A stretch of DNA of 64,000 nucleotides from Arthrobacter terricola (GTDB taxonomy: Bacteria; Actinomycetota; Actinomycetes; Actinomycetales; Micrococcaceae), in NCBI RefSeq assembly GCF_004354015.1, contig NZ_SMRU01000016.1, positions 1-64,000 of the forward strand. The letters run 5' to 3'. A program made the translations under genes and the position numbers. The notes beneath the pieces are model-generated. The model worked only from the letters and a program-made list of their open reading frames with translations. It was not told where the DNA came from and made no database searches. Of this stretch, positions 8,026-16,036 are shown in pieces. Numbering within the stretch: the first letter of the stretch is position 1; the number at the start of each line of letters is the position of its first letter.

Positions 8026-9377
8026 GCCAGGGAACCGTCCTGAATGGCGCGTGCGGCCTCAAGTCCGCTTTCGATGGCGCCGTCGATGAAGCCTCCCCAA
8101 CCGTTCGCAAAACCGGAACCCGCGAAAAACAAACGCCCCTGCGATGCTTGGAATGCGGCCAACGCCTCGCTGAGGAATCCGGGTCGATGCATGGGCCACG
8201 TCTCTCCCGAAAGCGGATCCGCCGTCCAGTCATGGCTTGCGACCTCCAGGACCTCCTGGCCGGGCACGAGCAATTCGAGGGCAGCTTGCACCTGGACCAA
8301 ATCCGTCGTGTCCAGCCGCGAAGCGTCGGGTCCGAACGCCACGAGGATAGTGTCCCCATCCGCCTCGTACTCGGTCTGGGCAAAGTTGAGCGGCCAATCG
8401 GCCGACCCCAGCGCAACAAAGGGCTGCGGCGTTCCTTTGACCTTGATCCAAGCTTTGGTTCCCTTTGAGACCTGCCCGTCGGAGACGGCCTTGCGGCTTG
8501 AATCCGGCAGCGGCGGTTCGAAGGATACGCCCGGCAGCGCTCCGAGCGGGAGGGTGCAGACCACGTGGTCGGCCTGGAAAACCGAACCGTCGGCCGCTTT
8601 GATGGTGGCGCCGTTTTCATCGTGCTCGACGGCGACGACGGTCGTGTTAAGCCGGACGTCGGAACCGGCGGCAATTTCCTGCAAAAGGGCCAGGGTTCCG
8701 CCTTGGAGCTTGTAGGTGGCGCAGGCTTCGAAGCAGATCTTCCAGTCCCCATTGGTGAGCGCGACCCAACGGAGCGCCTGGGTGAACGCGGCATCGTCGA
8801 TAGGACCGTTGAAGTTCAGGGCCCAGAACGATTCGAGGATGTCTTTCGAGTAATCCGCGATGCGCAAGTCCGCGATCTTTTTCGCCAGCGACGTCGCATC
8901 GATATCGCTGGCGCCCAAATGCGCGAGGGGCGAGAACGGCTCAGGGAAGTACAGTCGCGAGTCCTCCATCAGCTGGCGGTTGGAGGCGTCGATCTCGTTC
9001 AGGAGTTGTTCCGGGCTGCCTTGGTGGCTCTTTCCGTCCGCCCACCAAAACGCGGTTTCCGGGACGGGGCTTTGCACGGTCCCTATCCCGTACCGCTTCA
9101 TTTCGGCCCAGACGTACGGCTGGGTCCAGTGCACCCAGGTTCCGCCGATCTCGAGCGGCCTCCCCAGCCGGGTATCGAGCCACGTGCGCCCGCCGATGCG
9201 GTCCCGGGCTTCCACGACGATGACGGAGCGTCCGGCTTGGCGCAGTTCGCGTGCGGCAGTGAGTCCGGCGAAACCGGCGCCGATGATGACGACGTCGGCC
9301 TGCTCAGGCTGGCGTTTTGGCTGGCGTTTTGGCTGGCGTTCGCGCTGGCCTTCAGGCTGGCGGGTGTTTTCAATCAT
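8022..9377 (-). CDS. Flavin-containing monoamine oxidase
   Basis: 451 residues of the FAD-dependent amine oxidase family (MAO, putrescine and tyramine oxidases). It would oxidise a primary amine to the aldehyde with release of ammonia and hydrogen peroxide. Seen are the FAD dinucleotide-binding motif VVIIGAGFAGLTAARELR, GGRTWLDTRLG, the middle WALTN-like region and the C-terminal FAD site FFAGSGFANGWGGFIDGAIE. ATG 9377 is preferred (AGAGG seven bases upstream) over a TTG two codons earlier. Residues about 10-28 are a short Gln-Pro-Lys-Arg tandem repeat, an unusual basic leader. It is cotranscribed 29 bases after a cupin gene. The substrate is uncertain; tyramine or phenethylamine fits the adjacent homoprotocatechuate operon. 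Confidence 0.87.
   Translation of the reverse strand: MIENTRQPEGQRERQPKRQPKRQPEQADVVIIGAGFAGLTAARELRQAGRSVIVVEARDRIGGRTWLDTRLGRPLEIGGTWVHWTQPYVWAEMKRYGIGTVQSPVPETAFWWADGKSHQGSPEQLLNEIDASNRQLMEDSRLYFPEPFSPLAHLGASDIDATSLAKKIADLRIADYSKDILESFWALNFNGPIDDAAFTQALRWVALTNGDWKICFEACATYKLQGGTLALLQEIAAGSDVRLNTTVVAVEHDENGATIKAADGSVFQADHVVCTLPLGALPGVSFEPPLPDSSRKAVSDGQVSKGTKAWIKVKGTPQPFVALGSADWPLNFAQTEYEADGDTILVAFGPDASRLDTTDLVQVQAALELLVPGQEVLEVASHDWTADPLSGETWPMHRPGFLSEALAAFQASQGRLFFAGSGFANGWGGFIDGAIESGLEAARAIQDGSLA
9308..9364. repeat. 12-bp tandem repeat inside the amine oxidase 5' end
   Basis: The unit GGCTGGCGTTTT recurs about four and a half times with growing divergence and stays in frame with the oxidase, encoding a Gln-Pro-Lys/Glu-Arg repeat. 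Copy-number change in multiples of 12 would keep the frame. Confidence 0.8.
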
Positions 9378-9406
9378 GATCAAGCCTCTGGTGATTCTCA
9401 GCGGGT

Positions 9407-9760
9407 TCAGGAGTAGACGAAGAACTCAGTGGTGGCTTCAACCACGGTCCAGCGGGTGCGCGCTCCCTTGTTGAACGAGGCCGCCGATCCCGGCTGCAGG
9501 TCGAAGCTGTCACCGCCGATGACCTCGATATGCAGATGCCCCTCGATGATGTGGATTGTTTCGTCGGCCTCGATGAGCAGCTCGAACGGCGCCGGGGCTT
9601 CTTCGGGCGTGACGTGCCAGAACCCGGCGGACAGGGCCGGGCGATTGCCGTCGCCTGGCCGGCGCACCCATTGCACCTGGCCAAGCTCGAACGGCTCGTA
9701 TTTTGCGGGGTTGAAGGCCTCGTGGATGGTGAATTCGAGTTCAGACGTCGGGGTGGACAT
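9407..9760 (-). CDS. Single-domain cupin protein
   Basis: 117 residues forming one cupin barrel. The motifs are VQWVRRPG, SAGFWHVTPEEA, and the core ETIHIIEGHLHIEVIGGDSF followed by GSAASFNKGARTRW. The metal-binding histidines of cupin motif 1 are partly kept (HIIEGHLHIE), and motif 2 has no clear histidine, so catalysis is doubtful. ATG 9760 has GGAGAAG ahead; an in-frame start at 9850 would run across two operator palindromes and is rejected. It is the first gene of a cupin-amine oxidase unit divergent from a TetR gene. Cupins of this type occur in amine and ethanolamine utilisation clusters; a role in handling the amine or aldehyde is only a guess. Confidence 0.78.
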   Translation of the reverse strand: MSTPTSELEFTIHEAFNPAKYEPFELGQVQWVRRPGDGNRPALSAGFWHVTPEEAPAPFELLIEADETIHIIEGHLHIEVIGGDSFDLQPGSAASFNKGARTRWTVVEATTEFFVYS

Positions 9761-9789
9761 GGCTTCTCCATTGCAGTCGGTGGCGAAAT

Positions 9790-9803
9790 TGAGCAAATGC
9801 TCA
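9790..9803. promoter_or_regulatory. Perfect palindrome, TetR operator candidate
   Basis: TGAGCAAATGCTCA is a perfect 14-bp palindrome 30 bases upstream of the cupin start. It has the same core (T-R-AGCAAATGCT-Y-A) as the palindrome at 9823, read on the opposite strand. Confidence 0.65.
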
Positions 9804-9822
9804 GTAGTGCCGTGTGTCACAT

Positions 9823-9838
9823 CTAAGCATTTGCTTAG
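9823..9838. promoter_or_regulatory. Perfect 16-bp palindrome, TetR operator candidate
   Basis: CTAAGCATTTGCTTAG has two 7-base arms around TT. It lies 20 bases from the neighbouring palindrome and 33 bases before the TetR start at 9871, so both divergent transcripts (cupin-oxidase and TetR) could be repressed from this pair. Confidence 0.7.
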
Positions 9839-9870
9839 TTCTCGCGTCAAGACCCGCTAAACTCGGATCC

Positions 9871-10458
9871 ATGGGAGAGCACGTCAGCGGAGGCTATGGC
9901 ACAGGCAAAGAAGCCCTGCTCGCGGCAACGGTCCACGTCGTGGCGCGGAAGGGGCTGCGAGGCCTGACATATCGCGCCGTCGCAGAAATCGCGGGCGTCA
10001 ACAACTCACTTGTGGCGCACCACTTTGGAAGCCGCGATGCATTGATCGAAGCGGCCTTGGATTGGTCAGTCAACCGCTCGATTGGATTGTCGGGACTTGA
10101 GAACCTGCCCACCAATGAAGAGGATTTTTGCGGCAGGCTCATGGCACTTATCCGCGAAAACCCGGATATCCAGACCTTTCAGTACGAAATGATCCTGGAA
10201 GCGAGAAGGCGCCCGGAACTCGCAGGCGCAGTCCGGCGCCTCTACAAAAGCTACATTTCCGCGATCTCCACCGGGCTTGGGCACATCGGAATCAGTGGTG
10301 ACACAGGCGTGGCCCAGGCCGCGTTCGCAGCGCTCGACGGTCTTGTCCTCCAGCTCATTGCAGGCATGGACGAAGACGGGGTGGAGCGATCCATCCGGGT
10401 CCTGTGGGCGGCGCTGGCCCGGGCTACCGAGACCCCGGCCAGTTCAGAGCGCCCGTGA
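9871..10458 (+). CDS. TetR-family transcriptional regulator (paralogue 2)
   Basis: 195 residues. The helix-turn-helix is GLRGLTYRAVAEIAGVNNSL with VAHHFGSRDALIEAA behind it, and the remainder is a helical effector domain. It is closely related to the regulator at 7417-8025, including W-V-RSI after the HTH and FQ-EM-LE-RR-P in the effector domain. The start at 9871 places the two perfect palindromes upstream of the gene; the longer reading from 9814 would include one of them. It is divergent from the cupin-amine oxidase unit and is probably its repressor. The presence of two paralogues flanking one oxidase suggests separate but related control of uptake and oxidation. Confidence 0.85.
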   Translation: MGEHVSGGYGTGKEALLAATVHVVARKGLRGLTYRAVAEIAGVNNSLVAHHFGSRDALIEAALDWSVNRSIGLSGLENLPTNEEDFCGRLMALIRENPDIQTFQYEMILEARRRPELAGAVRRLYKSYISAISTGLGHIGISGDTGVAQAAFAALDGLVLQLIAGMDEDGVERSIRVLWAALARATETPASSERP

Positions 10459-10470
10459 TCCCGGAGCCGG

Positions 10471-10905
10471 TCACATCATCGGTTCCTTCTTCGCCGGAGG
10501 CGTCCGGCAGCTGAACAGTTCCTGGGGCCCGTTTCTCCGCTCGATGAGCACTGTCAACGAGCGGGCCGACGGCGGCATCGGCTCATAATGCTGGATGGAC
10601 CGCGCACCAACATTCCAAATGCGCTTCACGCCAAGCACGTGGTCCTTCTCATCCGTGACAAGCAAGGGCGGGCTCCCCTGCCCTACCATCGGCCTGCGCT
10701 TCCAGCACAAGCTGACAACGGTTGCATGCTCCCAGAATTCCACTGCGGTCACGAAGAACTCGCGTCCCTCGTCGTCTCTGAACAGCCCGGACTGCGGGAC
10801 GTAAACCGCCCGAAGGTCATATTCAGGGCGGGCTGGACGGCCATCAGCTGGCTGCTGCTCAAAAGCTGCGGCTTCTTGTGGGTTGACATCTGGTTGCGTG
10901 GACAC
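10471..10905 (-). CDS. Uncharacterised 144-aa protein
   Basis: A GTG start at 10905 follows GGAG by six bases; in-frame starts further upstream lack a comparable site and would run into the spacer after the hpa operon. The first 35 residues are polar, then comes a compact domain with DLRAVYVPQSGLFRDDEGREFF-like strands, VVSLCWKRRPM and a Ser/Arg-rich end. No signal peptide, membrane segment or enzyme motif is visible and I do not recognise the family. It is convergent with the TetR gene (12 bases apart) and downstream of the hpa operon on the same strand. Confidence 0.6.
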   Translation of the reverse strand: MSTQPDVNPQEAAAFEQQPADGRPARPEYDLRAVYVPQSGLFRDDEGREFFVTAVEFWEHATVVSLCWKRRPMVGQGSPPLLVTDEKDHVLGVKRIWNVGARSIQHYEPMPPSARSLTVLIERRNGPQELFSCRTPPAKKEPMM

Positions 10906-11007
10906 GACTTGCTCCGTTGAATTATGGACGGTCCCCTCCTCGACCGCCCCCGGGCGGACCCGGGGTAACCTCCAATGTAACGCCGTCCAAGCATCCCGGA
11001 AAGGGGT

Positions 11008-11024
11008 CGGGCCGCGAAGGCCCG
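11008..11024 (-). terminator. GC hairpin after the hpa operon, weak terminator candidate
   Basis: CGGGCC and GGCCCG pair across a five-base loop just downstream of the hpaI stop. On the minus strand the loop contains TTCG, but the bases after it are ACCCCTTT, not a clean T run, so termination is uncertain. Confidence 0.4.
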
Positions 11025-11037
11025 CCCACATTTCCGC

Positions 11038-11868
11038 TCAGTAGCTCGACGGCGTAGGACCTGCCCCAGGTACGGCCGTTCCGCCGTCGGGCGCTTGCGG
11101 GACGAACGCAGCGGCGAGTGCTTCGCTGCCGCGGGCGAGGAGTGAAACGTCGGCGCCGACCAGGACGAAGGAGGCACCTGCGTCGAGATAGGCCTTCGCG
11201 GTGGCGGCGACGAAGGCGTTGACGCCGGCCGGTTTCCCGGCTGCCGCGGCGGCGGCGAGGCAGTGCTCGACGGCGGCGCGCACCTTGGGGTGTTCCTGCT
11301 GGCCGAGCAGGCCCATGGACGCGGCGAGGTCGGAGGGGCCGAGGAAGATGGCATCGACGCCGTCGACCGCGAGGATCTGTTCGACGGCGGAAACCGCGGC
11401 TTCGGACTCGATCTGCACCGTGAGGCTGATGGTTTCGGCGGCCCGGGCGAGGTAGTCCGGGATGCGGTTCCAGCGCGCGGCGCGGGCCAGCGCCGAACCG
11501 ACGCCCCGGACCCCGTGGGGCGGGTAGCGGATCGCGGCGACGGCGGCCTCGGCTTCCGCGGCGGAGTTCACCATGGGGATGAGCAGGTTCTGCACGCCCA
11601 AATCCAGGTATTGCTTGATGAGCACGGTGTCGTTCACGGGTGGCCGCACCAGAGCCTGCACGGGGTAGCCGTGCACGGCCTGGAGCTGGGCCAGGACCGA
11701 TTCGAGGCCGTTGGGGCTGTGCTCGGCGTCGATGAGCAGCCAGTCCAGTCCGGACCCGGCGCAGATCTCGGCCACGAGCGGGCTGGCTGAGCACACCCAC
11801 ATGCCAGCGAGGGGGTGGCCGGCCTGTGCGAGTGCTTCGGGGAAGGTCGGGCCTAGTTGAAATGGCAC
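11038..11868 (-). CDS. hpaI: 4-hydroxy-2-oxoheptanedioate (HKHD) aldolase
   Basis: 276 residues of the HpcH/HpaI class II aldolase family. It performs the last step of the homoprotocatechuate pathway, cleaving 4-hydroxy-2-oxoheptanedioate to pyruvate and succinate semialdehyde. Catalytic positions are intact: His50 in LIDAEHS, Arg75 in LVRPPVND, and the metal ligands Glu154 in QIESEA and Asp180 in FLGPSDLA. A GTG start at 11868 is chosen because GGGAG lies seven bases ahead; it overlaps the end of hpaH by 16 bases, suggesting translational coupling. It is the final gene of the operon running from 17504 to here. Confidence 0.9.
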   Translation of the reverse strand: MPFQLGPTFPEALAQAGHPLAGMWVCSASPLVAEICAGSGLDWLLIDAEHSPNGLESVLAQLQAVHGYPVQALVRPPVNDTVLIKQYLDLGVQNLLIPMVNSAAEAEAAVAAIRYPPHGVRGVGSALARAARWNRIPDYLARAAETISLTVQIESEAAVSAVEQILAVDGVDAIFLGPSDLAASMGLLGQQEHPKVRAAVEHCLAAAAAAGKPAGVNAFVAATAKAYLDAGASFVLVGADVSLLARGSEALAAAFVPQAPDGGTAVPGAGPTPSSY

Positions 11869-12638
11869 GTCACTGCTCCCAAGGGTCCGTAGTCGGCGTG
11901 GACGGTATCGCCCTTGTACACCCAGAGGGGACGGGTGAAGGAGCCGGCGAGGATGATGTCGCCGGCCTTCATCGAGTCCCCGTGCGCGGCGATCTTGTTG
12001 GCGAGCCAATGCACGCCGTTGGCCGGGTGGTCCAGGACGCCGGCGGCGACGCCGGTTTCCTCCACGGTCTGGTTCTTGTACAGGATCGCCGAGACCCAGC
12101 GCAGGTCCACCGCGTCCGGCTTGACCGGGCGCCCGCCGACCACCATCGCGCCCATCGCGGCGTTGTCCGAGATGGTGTCCACGATGGTCCGGCCCTCCAT
12201 TTCGATCCTGGAATCCAGGATCTCCAGGGCCGGAACCACGTAGTCGGTCGCGTTGAGGACATCGAAGATCGTGCAGCCGGGGCCTTTGAGGCCGTCCTTG
12301 AGCACGAACGCCAGCTCGACCTCCACCCGCGGGTGGGTGTACTGGTCCCAGGCCACCGAGCAGCCCGTTTCCAGGACCATGTCATCGAAAATCGCGCCAT
12401 AATCCGGCTCGGTGATGCCCGTGGCGGCCTGCATGGCTTTGGACGTGAGTCCGATCTTGCGCCCCACCAGCGTGCGTCCGGCTTCCTCGTTCCGGCGGCG
12501 CCACAACTGCTGCACCGCGTAGGAATCCTCCACGGTCATCTCCGGGTAGCGCGCGGTCAGCCGGGGCACCGGTTTGCGGTTCCGGCCGGCCTCCACGAGC
12601 TCGTCGGCAATGGCCTCGATCGTCTTCGCGTCCAGCAT
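11853..12638 (-). CDS. hpaH: 2-oxo-hept-4-ene-1,7-dioate hydratase
   Basis: 261 residues of the MhpD/HpaH hydratase family, which adds water to 2-oxohept-4-enedioate (OHED) before the aldolase step. Family signatures are VGRKIGLTSKAMQAATGI, the metal-binding HPRVEVELAFVLK (two Glu) and ALEILDSRIE (Glu), and the C-terminal AGDIILAGSFTRPLWV. The ATG at 12638 lies four bases after the hpaD stop with only a weak ribosome site, consistent with coupling to hpaD translation. A longer in-frame reading to 13037 is antisense-like overlap with hpaD codons and is not used. Confidence 0.9.
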   Translation of the reverse strand: MLDAKTIEAIADELVEAGRNRKPVPRLTARYPEMTVEDSYAVQQLWRRRNEEAGRTLVGRKIGLTSKAMQAATGITEPDYGAIFDDMVLETGCSVAWDQYTHPRVEVELAFVLKDGLKGPGCTIFDVLNATDYVVPALEILDSRIEMEGRTIVDTISDNAAMGAMVVGGRPVKPDAVDLRWVSAILYKNQTVEETGVAAGVLDHPANGVHWLANKIAAHGDSMKAGDIILAGSFTRPLWVYKGDTVHADYGPLGAVTCHFN

Positions 12639-12642
12639 CGGC

Positions 12643-13746
12643 TTAGACCTGTGCGCCGAGCTTGAAGCCTTCGACGGCGGTCGTGTCGCCGCCGTCGTCG
12701 GTCTTGCGGGTGTAGGAGAAGCCGTCGGCGCCGATCGTGACGGCCATTTCGGACTTGTCAACGCGTTCGATGACCGGCTGCGGGTTGCCGTCCAGGTCCA
12801 GGACGAGGGAGGCCTCGGTGTACCAGGACGGGACCACGGGGTTGCCCCACCAGTCGCGGCGCTGGTTGTCGTGCACGTCCCAGGTGACCGTGGGGTTGTC
12901 CGGGTCCCCGGTGTAGTAGTCCTGGGTGTAGATCTCGATGCGGTGCCCGTCCGGGTCCAGGATGTAGAGGTAGAACGCGTTGGACACGCCATGGCGTCCG
13001 GGGCCGCGTTCGATCCGGTCGCTGATGCGCAGGGCACCCATCTTGTCGCAGATCTGGATGATGTTGTGCTTCTCGTGCGTGGCGAACGCGACGTGGTGCA
13101 TGCGCGGACCGTTGCCGCCGGTCAGGGCGGTATCGTGCACGGTCTGCTTGCGGTGCATCCACGCGGCGTACGTGACGCCGTCGGAATCTTTAATGTCTTC
13201 GGAGACGCGGAAGCCGAGGTCCTCGAGGTACTTCCGTCCCCGCGGCACGTCCGGGGTGACCTGGTTGAAGTGGTCCAGGCGGACGAGTTCACCGGCGGAG
13301 TAGAGGTCGTAGCGCTGGGTGAGGCGCTCGACGTGCTCCACTTCGTAGAAGAACTCGTACGGGAAGCCCAGCGGGTCCTCCACCCGGACCGAATCGCCCA
13401 CGCCCTTGGTGAAGCCTTCCTTGCGGCGCTCGGTGCGGCAGCCCAGTTCCTTGTAGTACGCCTCGGCGGCGTCCACTTCGGCCGGGGACTTCACCCGGTA
13501 CGCGAACGCTGCGACGGCGGCGATCGGGCCCTTGCGCAGGACCAGGTTGTGGTGGATGAACTCCTCGAAGGAGCGCAGGTAAATCGTGTTCTCGTCCTCT
13601 TCGGTCACATGCAGGCCGAGCAGGTCCACGTAAAACGCGCGGGACTTCGCGAGGTCCGTGACCACGATCTCCATGTAAGCGCAGCGGACAATGTCCGGAG
13701 CCGGAACTGATGGGGTAGGGATCGGGCCGGTGAAGGCGTTGCTCAT
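12643..13746 (-). CDS. hpaD: 3,4-dihydroxyphenylacetate (homoprotocatechuate) 2,3-dioxygenase
   Basis: 367 residues, a two-barrel type I extradiol dioxygenase that opens the ring of homoprotocatechuate next to the hydroxyls to give 5-carboxymethyl-2-hydroxymuconate semialdehyde. Aligned by eye to the well-studied Arthrobacter globiformis MndD and Brevibacterium fuscum HPCD with a four-residue offset, the metal triad is His159 (LDHFNQ), His218 (MHHVAF) and Glu271 (HRIEIYTQ). Second-shell residues His204, His252 and Tyr261 are also in place. MndD uses Mn(II) and HPCD Fe(II) with nearly identical sites, so the metal here cannot be told from sequence. It lies between hpaE and hpaH in a tight leftward operon. 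Confidence 0.95.
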   Translation of the reverse strand: MSNAFTGPIPTPSVPAPDIVRCAYMEIVVTDLAKSRAFYVDLLGLHVTEEDENTIYLRSFEEFIHHNLVLRKGPIAAVAAFAYRVKSPAEVDAAEAYYKELGCRTERRKEGFTKGVGDSVRVEDPLGFPYEFFYEVEHVERLTQRYDLYSAGELVRLDHFNQVTPDVPRGRKYLEDLGFRVSEDIKDSDGVTYAAWMHRKQTVHDTALTGGNGPRMHHVAFATHEKHNIIQICDKMGALRISDRIERGPGRHGVSNAFYLYILDPDGHRIEIYTQDYYTGDPDNPTVTWDVHDNQRRDWWGNPVVPSWYTEASLVLDLDGNPQPVIERVDKSEMAVTIGADGFSYTRKTDDGGDTTAVEGFKLGAQV

Positions 13747-13786
13747 GATGTTCTCTCTTCTTTGAAAGGCTTGGAGTTTGCGGGGA

Positions 13787-15334
13787 TTAGCTGTCGCTGG
13801 TTTCTGCAGCGTCTACGACGTTGCCGAACTTGGGCGAGTGGGCTTCGTTGAGGGTGATCTGCACCGATTGCTGGGTGGTGTAGAAGTCCACCGAGCGGTA
13901 GCCGCCCTCGCGGCCAAGACCGGAAGCCTTGACGCCGCCGAACGGGGTGCGCAGGTCGCGGACGTTGTTCGAGTTCAGCCAGACCATGCCCGACTCGATG
14001 CCGTGCGCGAAGTTGTGAGCGCGTTTCAGGTTCGAAGTCCACACGTAGGCGGCGAGGCCGTACTTGGTGTTGTTCGCCAGCTCGAGTGCCTCTTCGTCGG
14101 TGTCGAAGGGCGTGATGGCGACGACGGGACCGAAGATCTCCTCCTGGAAGATCCGGGCGTCCGGTGCGACGTCGGCGAAAACCGTGGGTGCCACGTAGTT
14201 GCCCGTGGGGAAGCCATCGGCGCGGCCGCCGCCGGCGAGGAGCCGACCCTCGGACTTGCCGATCTCGATGTAGCTCATGACCTTGTCGAAGTGGTTCGGG
14301 TGCACGAGCGAGCCAACCTCGGTGGCGGGATCGCTCGGGAGGCCCACCACGATGTTCTTCGCACGCTCGGCGAAACGGGCCACGAAGTCGTCGTAGATGT
14401 CCCGCTGCACGAGCACGCGGCTACCGGCGGTGCAACGCTCGCCGTTCAAGCTGAACACACCGAAAACGGTGGCGTCGAGAGCGGACTCGATGTCGGCGTC
14501 GGCGAAAACGACCGCCGGGCTCTTGCCGCCAAGCTCGAGCGAGAGGCTCTTGAACTGGGGAGCGGCCGCCGTCGAGATCGTGGCCCCGGTGGAGCTGTCG
14601 CCCGTGAAGGAAACCAGCGGCACGTCGGGGTGCTTGACGAGGTAGTCGCCGGCGACACTGCCGGAACCGAAGATCAGGTTGAAGACACCGTCCGGCAGGC
14701 CGGCTTCGCTGAAGATCTCCGGCCACAGTCCGGCCGAGAGCGGGGTGTAGCTGGCCGGCTTCATGACCACGGTGTTGCCGGTGGCGATGGCCGGGGCGAG
14801 CTTCCACGATTCCTGCATGAACGGAACGTTCCACGGCGTGATCAGTGCGGCGACGCCGATCGGCTTGCGGTTCACGTAGTTGAGCTGGCGGCCGGGCACC
14901 TTGAACGCGTTGTCTTCCTGCGCCACGATCAGGTCGGCGAAGAACCGGAAGTTCTCGGCTGCGCGGCGGGCCTGGCCCTTGGCCTGGGTGATGGGGAGGC
15001 CGGAGTCGAAGCTCTCGAGGAGGGCCAGTTCGTCGTCGCGCGATTCGACGATGTCTGCGATCTTGTGCAGCACGCGGGAACGCTCGCGCGGCAGCATCTT
15101 CGGCCACGGGCCGTCCTTGAAGGCGCGCTTCGCGGCTGCGACGGCGAGGTCAACGTCCTCTGTTTGAGCAGAGGCAGCGGTGGCGTAGTTGGTGTTTGAC
15201 ACCGGCTCCAGGACATCGAAGGTCTTCCCGGAGATCGAGTCCACGAACTTACCGTCGATGTAGTGCTGGATGTGGGTGGGCAGGTTCTCGGGAATGTTGT
15301 GCTGCGTGGTCTCGGTCGCGGTAGGGGTAGTCAT
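13787..15334 (-). CDS. hpaE: 5-carboxymethyl-2-hydroxymuconate semialdehyde dehydrogenase
   Basis: 515 residues of the aldehyde dehydrogenase superfamily, HpaE branch. It oxidises the ring-cleavage semialdehyde to 5-carboxymethyl-2-hydroxymuconate with NAD+. Visible are ITPWNVPFM with the catalytic Asn (169), Glu267 in LELGGKSP and the nucleophile Cys301 in [28 protein letters not shown] is a stretch seen in HpaE and related semialdehyde dehydrogenases. AAGGA precedes the ATG by eight bases. It is 40 bases upstream of hpaD and 36 bases downstream of the regulator gene in the same transcript. The operon position makes the assignment secure. Confidence 0.93.
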   Translation of the reverse strand: MTTPTATETTQHNIPENLPTHIQHYIDGKFVDSISGKTFDVLEPVSNTNYATAASAQTEDVDLAVAAAKRAFKDGPWPKMLPRERSRVLHKIADIVESRDDELALLESFDSGLPITQAKGQARRAAENFRFFADLIVAQEDNAFKVPGRQLNYVNRKPIGVAALITPWNVPFMQESWKLAPAIATGNTVVMKPASYTPLSAGLWPEIFSEAGLPDGVFNLIFGSGSVAGDYLVKHPDVPLVSFTGDSSTGATISTAAAPQFKSLSLELGGKSPAVVFADADIESALDATVFGVFSLNGERCTAGSRVLVQRDIYDDFVARFAERAKNIVVGLPSDPATEVGSLVHPNHFDKVMSYIEIGKSEGRLLAGGGRADGFPTGNYVAPTVFADVAPDARIFQEEIFGPVVAITPFDTDEEALELANNTKYGLAAYVWTSNLKRAHNFAHGIESGMVWLNSNNVRDLRTPFGGVKASGLGREGGYRSVDFYTTQQSVQITLNEAHSPKFGNVVDAAETSDS

Positions 15335-15370
15335 CGTTGAAATCCTTACTGGTGGTTGGCTTGGGCACTG

Positions 15371-16036
15371 CTACTTGGCTTGGGCGAGGTACGCGTCCAA
15401 GGTGGCGGTACGGTGCCGGCGTGCTGCTTTTTCGATGGTGTCGGCGTCTTCTCCTGCTTCAATGAGCTGCAGGAGCGCCTCGTGTTCTTCGACGGATTCC
15501 CGTGCACGGCCTGGGATGAACCGGAAAGTCGAGGCCCTCAGCGACGCCAGCCGGTTCCATCCCCGGTGCACGAGATCCAGGATGTGCGGATTGGGGCAGT
15601 GTTCAAAGAGGACGCTGTGGAAATCCTGGTTAAGGGCGGTGAACCGGACCGGATCGAAGTGTTCCAGGCAATCGCGCATCTCCTCGTTCACGGCCCGCGC
15701 CCTCGCGATCGCTTCCGGATCGATGAGCGGTGCGGACAACGCCGTCGCGGCGCCCTCCACAATGCTCAAGGTCTGCATGGTGTACAGGTACTCGGTGGGG
15801 TCGATCCCGGACACCGTGGCGCCGACGTTGCGCTCGAACTTCACGAGCCCCTCGGCCTCCAGGCGCCGGATGGCTTCCCTGACCGGGACCACGCTCACGC
15901 CCAGGTCCTCGGCGATCTTGGCCAGTACCAGCCGGTAACCCGGCGTGTAGGTGCCTTCCACGATGCGGGCCTTGACGGCGGCGTAGGCCTGCTCGGATTT
16001 GCTCCCGGTTTTGCTCTCGACGGCGATGTCAGTCAC
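15371..16036 (-). CDS. GntR-family regulator (FCD subgroup) inside the hpa operon
   Basis: 221 residues with an N-terminal winged helix-turn-helix (AYAAVKARIVEGTYTPGYRL, then EDLGVSVVPVREAIRRLEAEGLV) and an all-helical FCD ligand domain with the usual metal-binding histidines (DFHSVLFEHCPNPHI). The GTG start at 16036 follows AAGGAG by six bases and overlaps the upstream gene by eight bases; the longer in-frame reading from 16081 is less likely. As the second gene of the operon it is probably an autoregulated repressor responding to homoprotocatechuate or a ring-cleavage product. A palindromic pair at 17517-17538 in front of the first gene is its likely target. Confidence 0.85.
   Translation of the reverse strand: MTDIAVESKTGSKSEQAYAAVKARIVEGTYTPGYRLVLAKIAEDLGVSVVPVREAIRRLEAEGLVKFERNVGATVSGIDPTEYLYTMQTLSIVEGAATALSAPLIDPEAIARARAVNEEMRDCLEHFDPVRFTALNQDFHSVLFEHCPNPHILDLVHRGWNRLASLRASTFRFIPGRARESVEEHEALLQLIEAGEDADTIEKAARRHRTATLDAYLAQAK

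Noticed and set aside
11008..11024. Strong terminator for the hpa operon
   Set aside because: The stem is good but no proper T tract follows on the minus strand, so it is listed only as a weak candidate.
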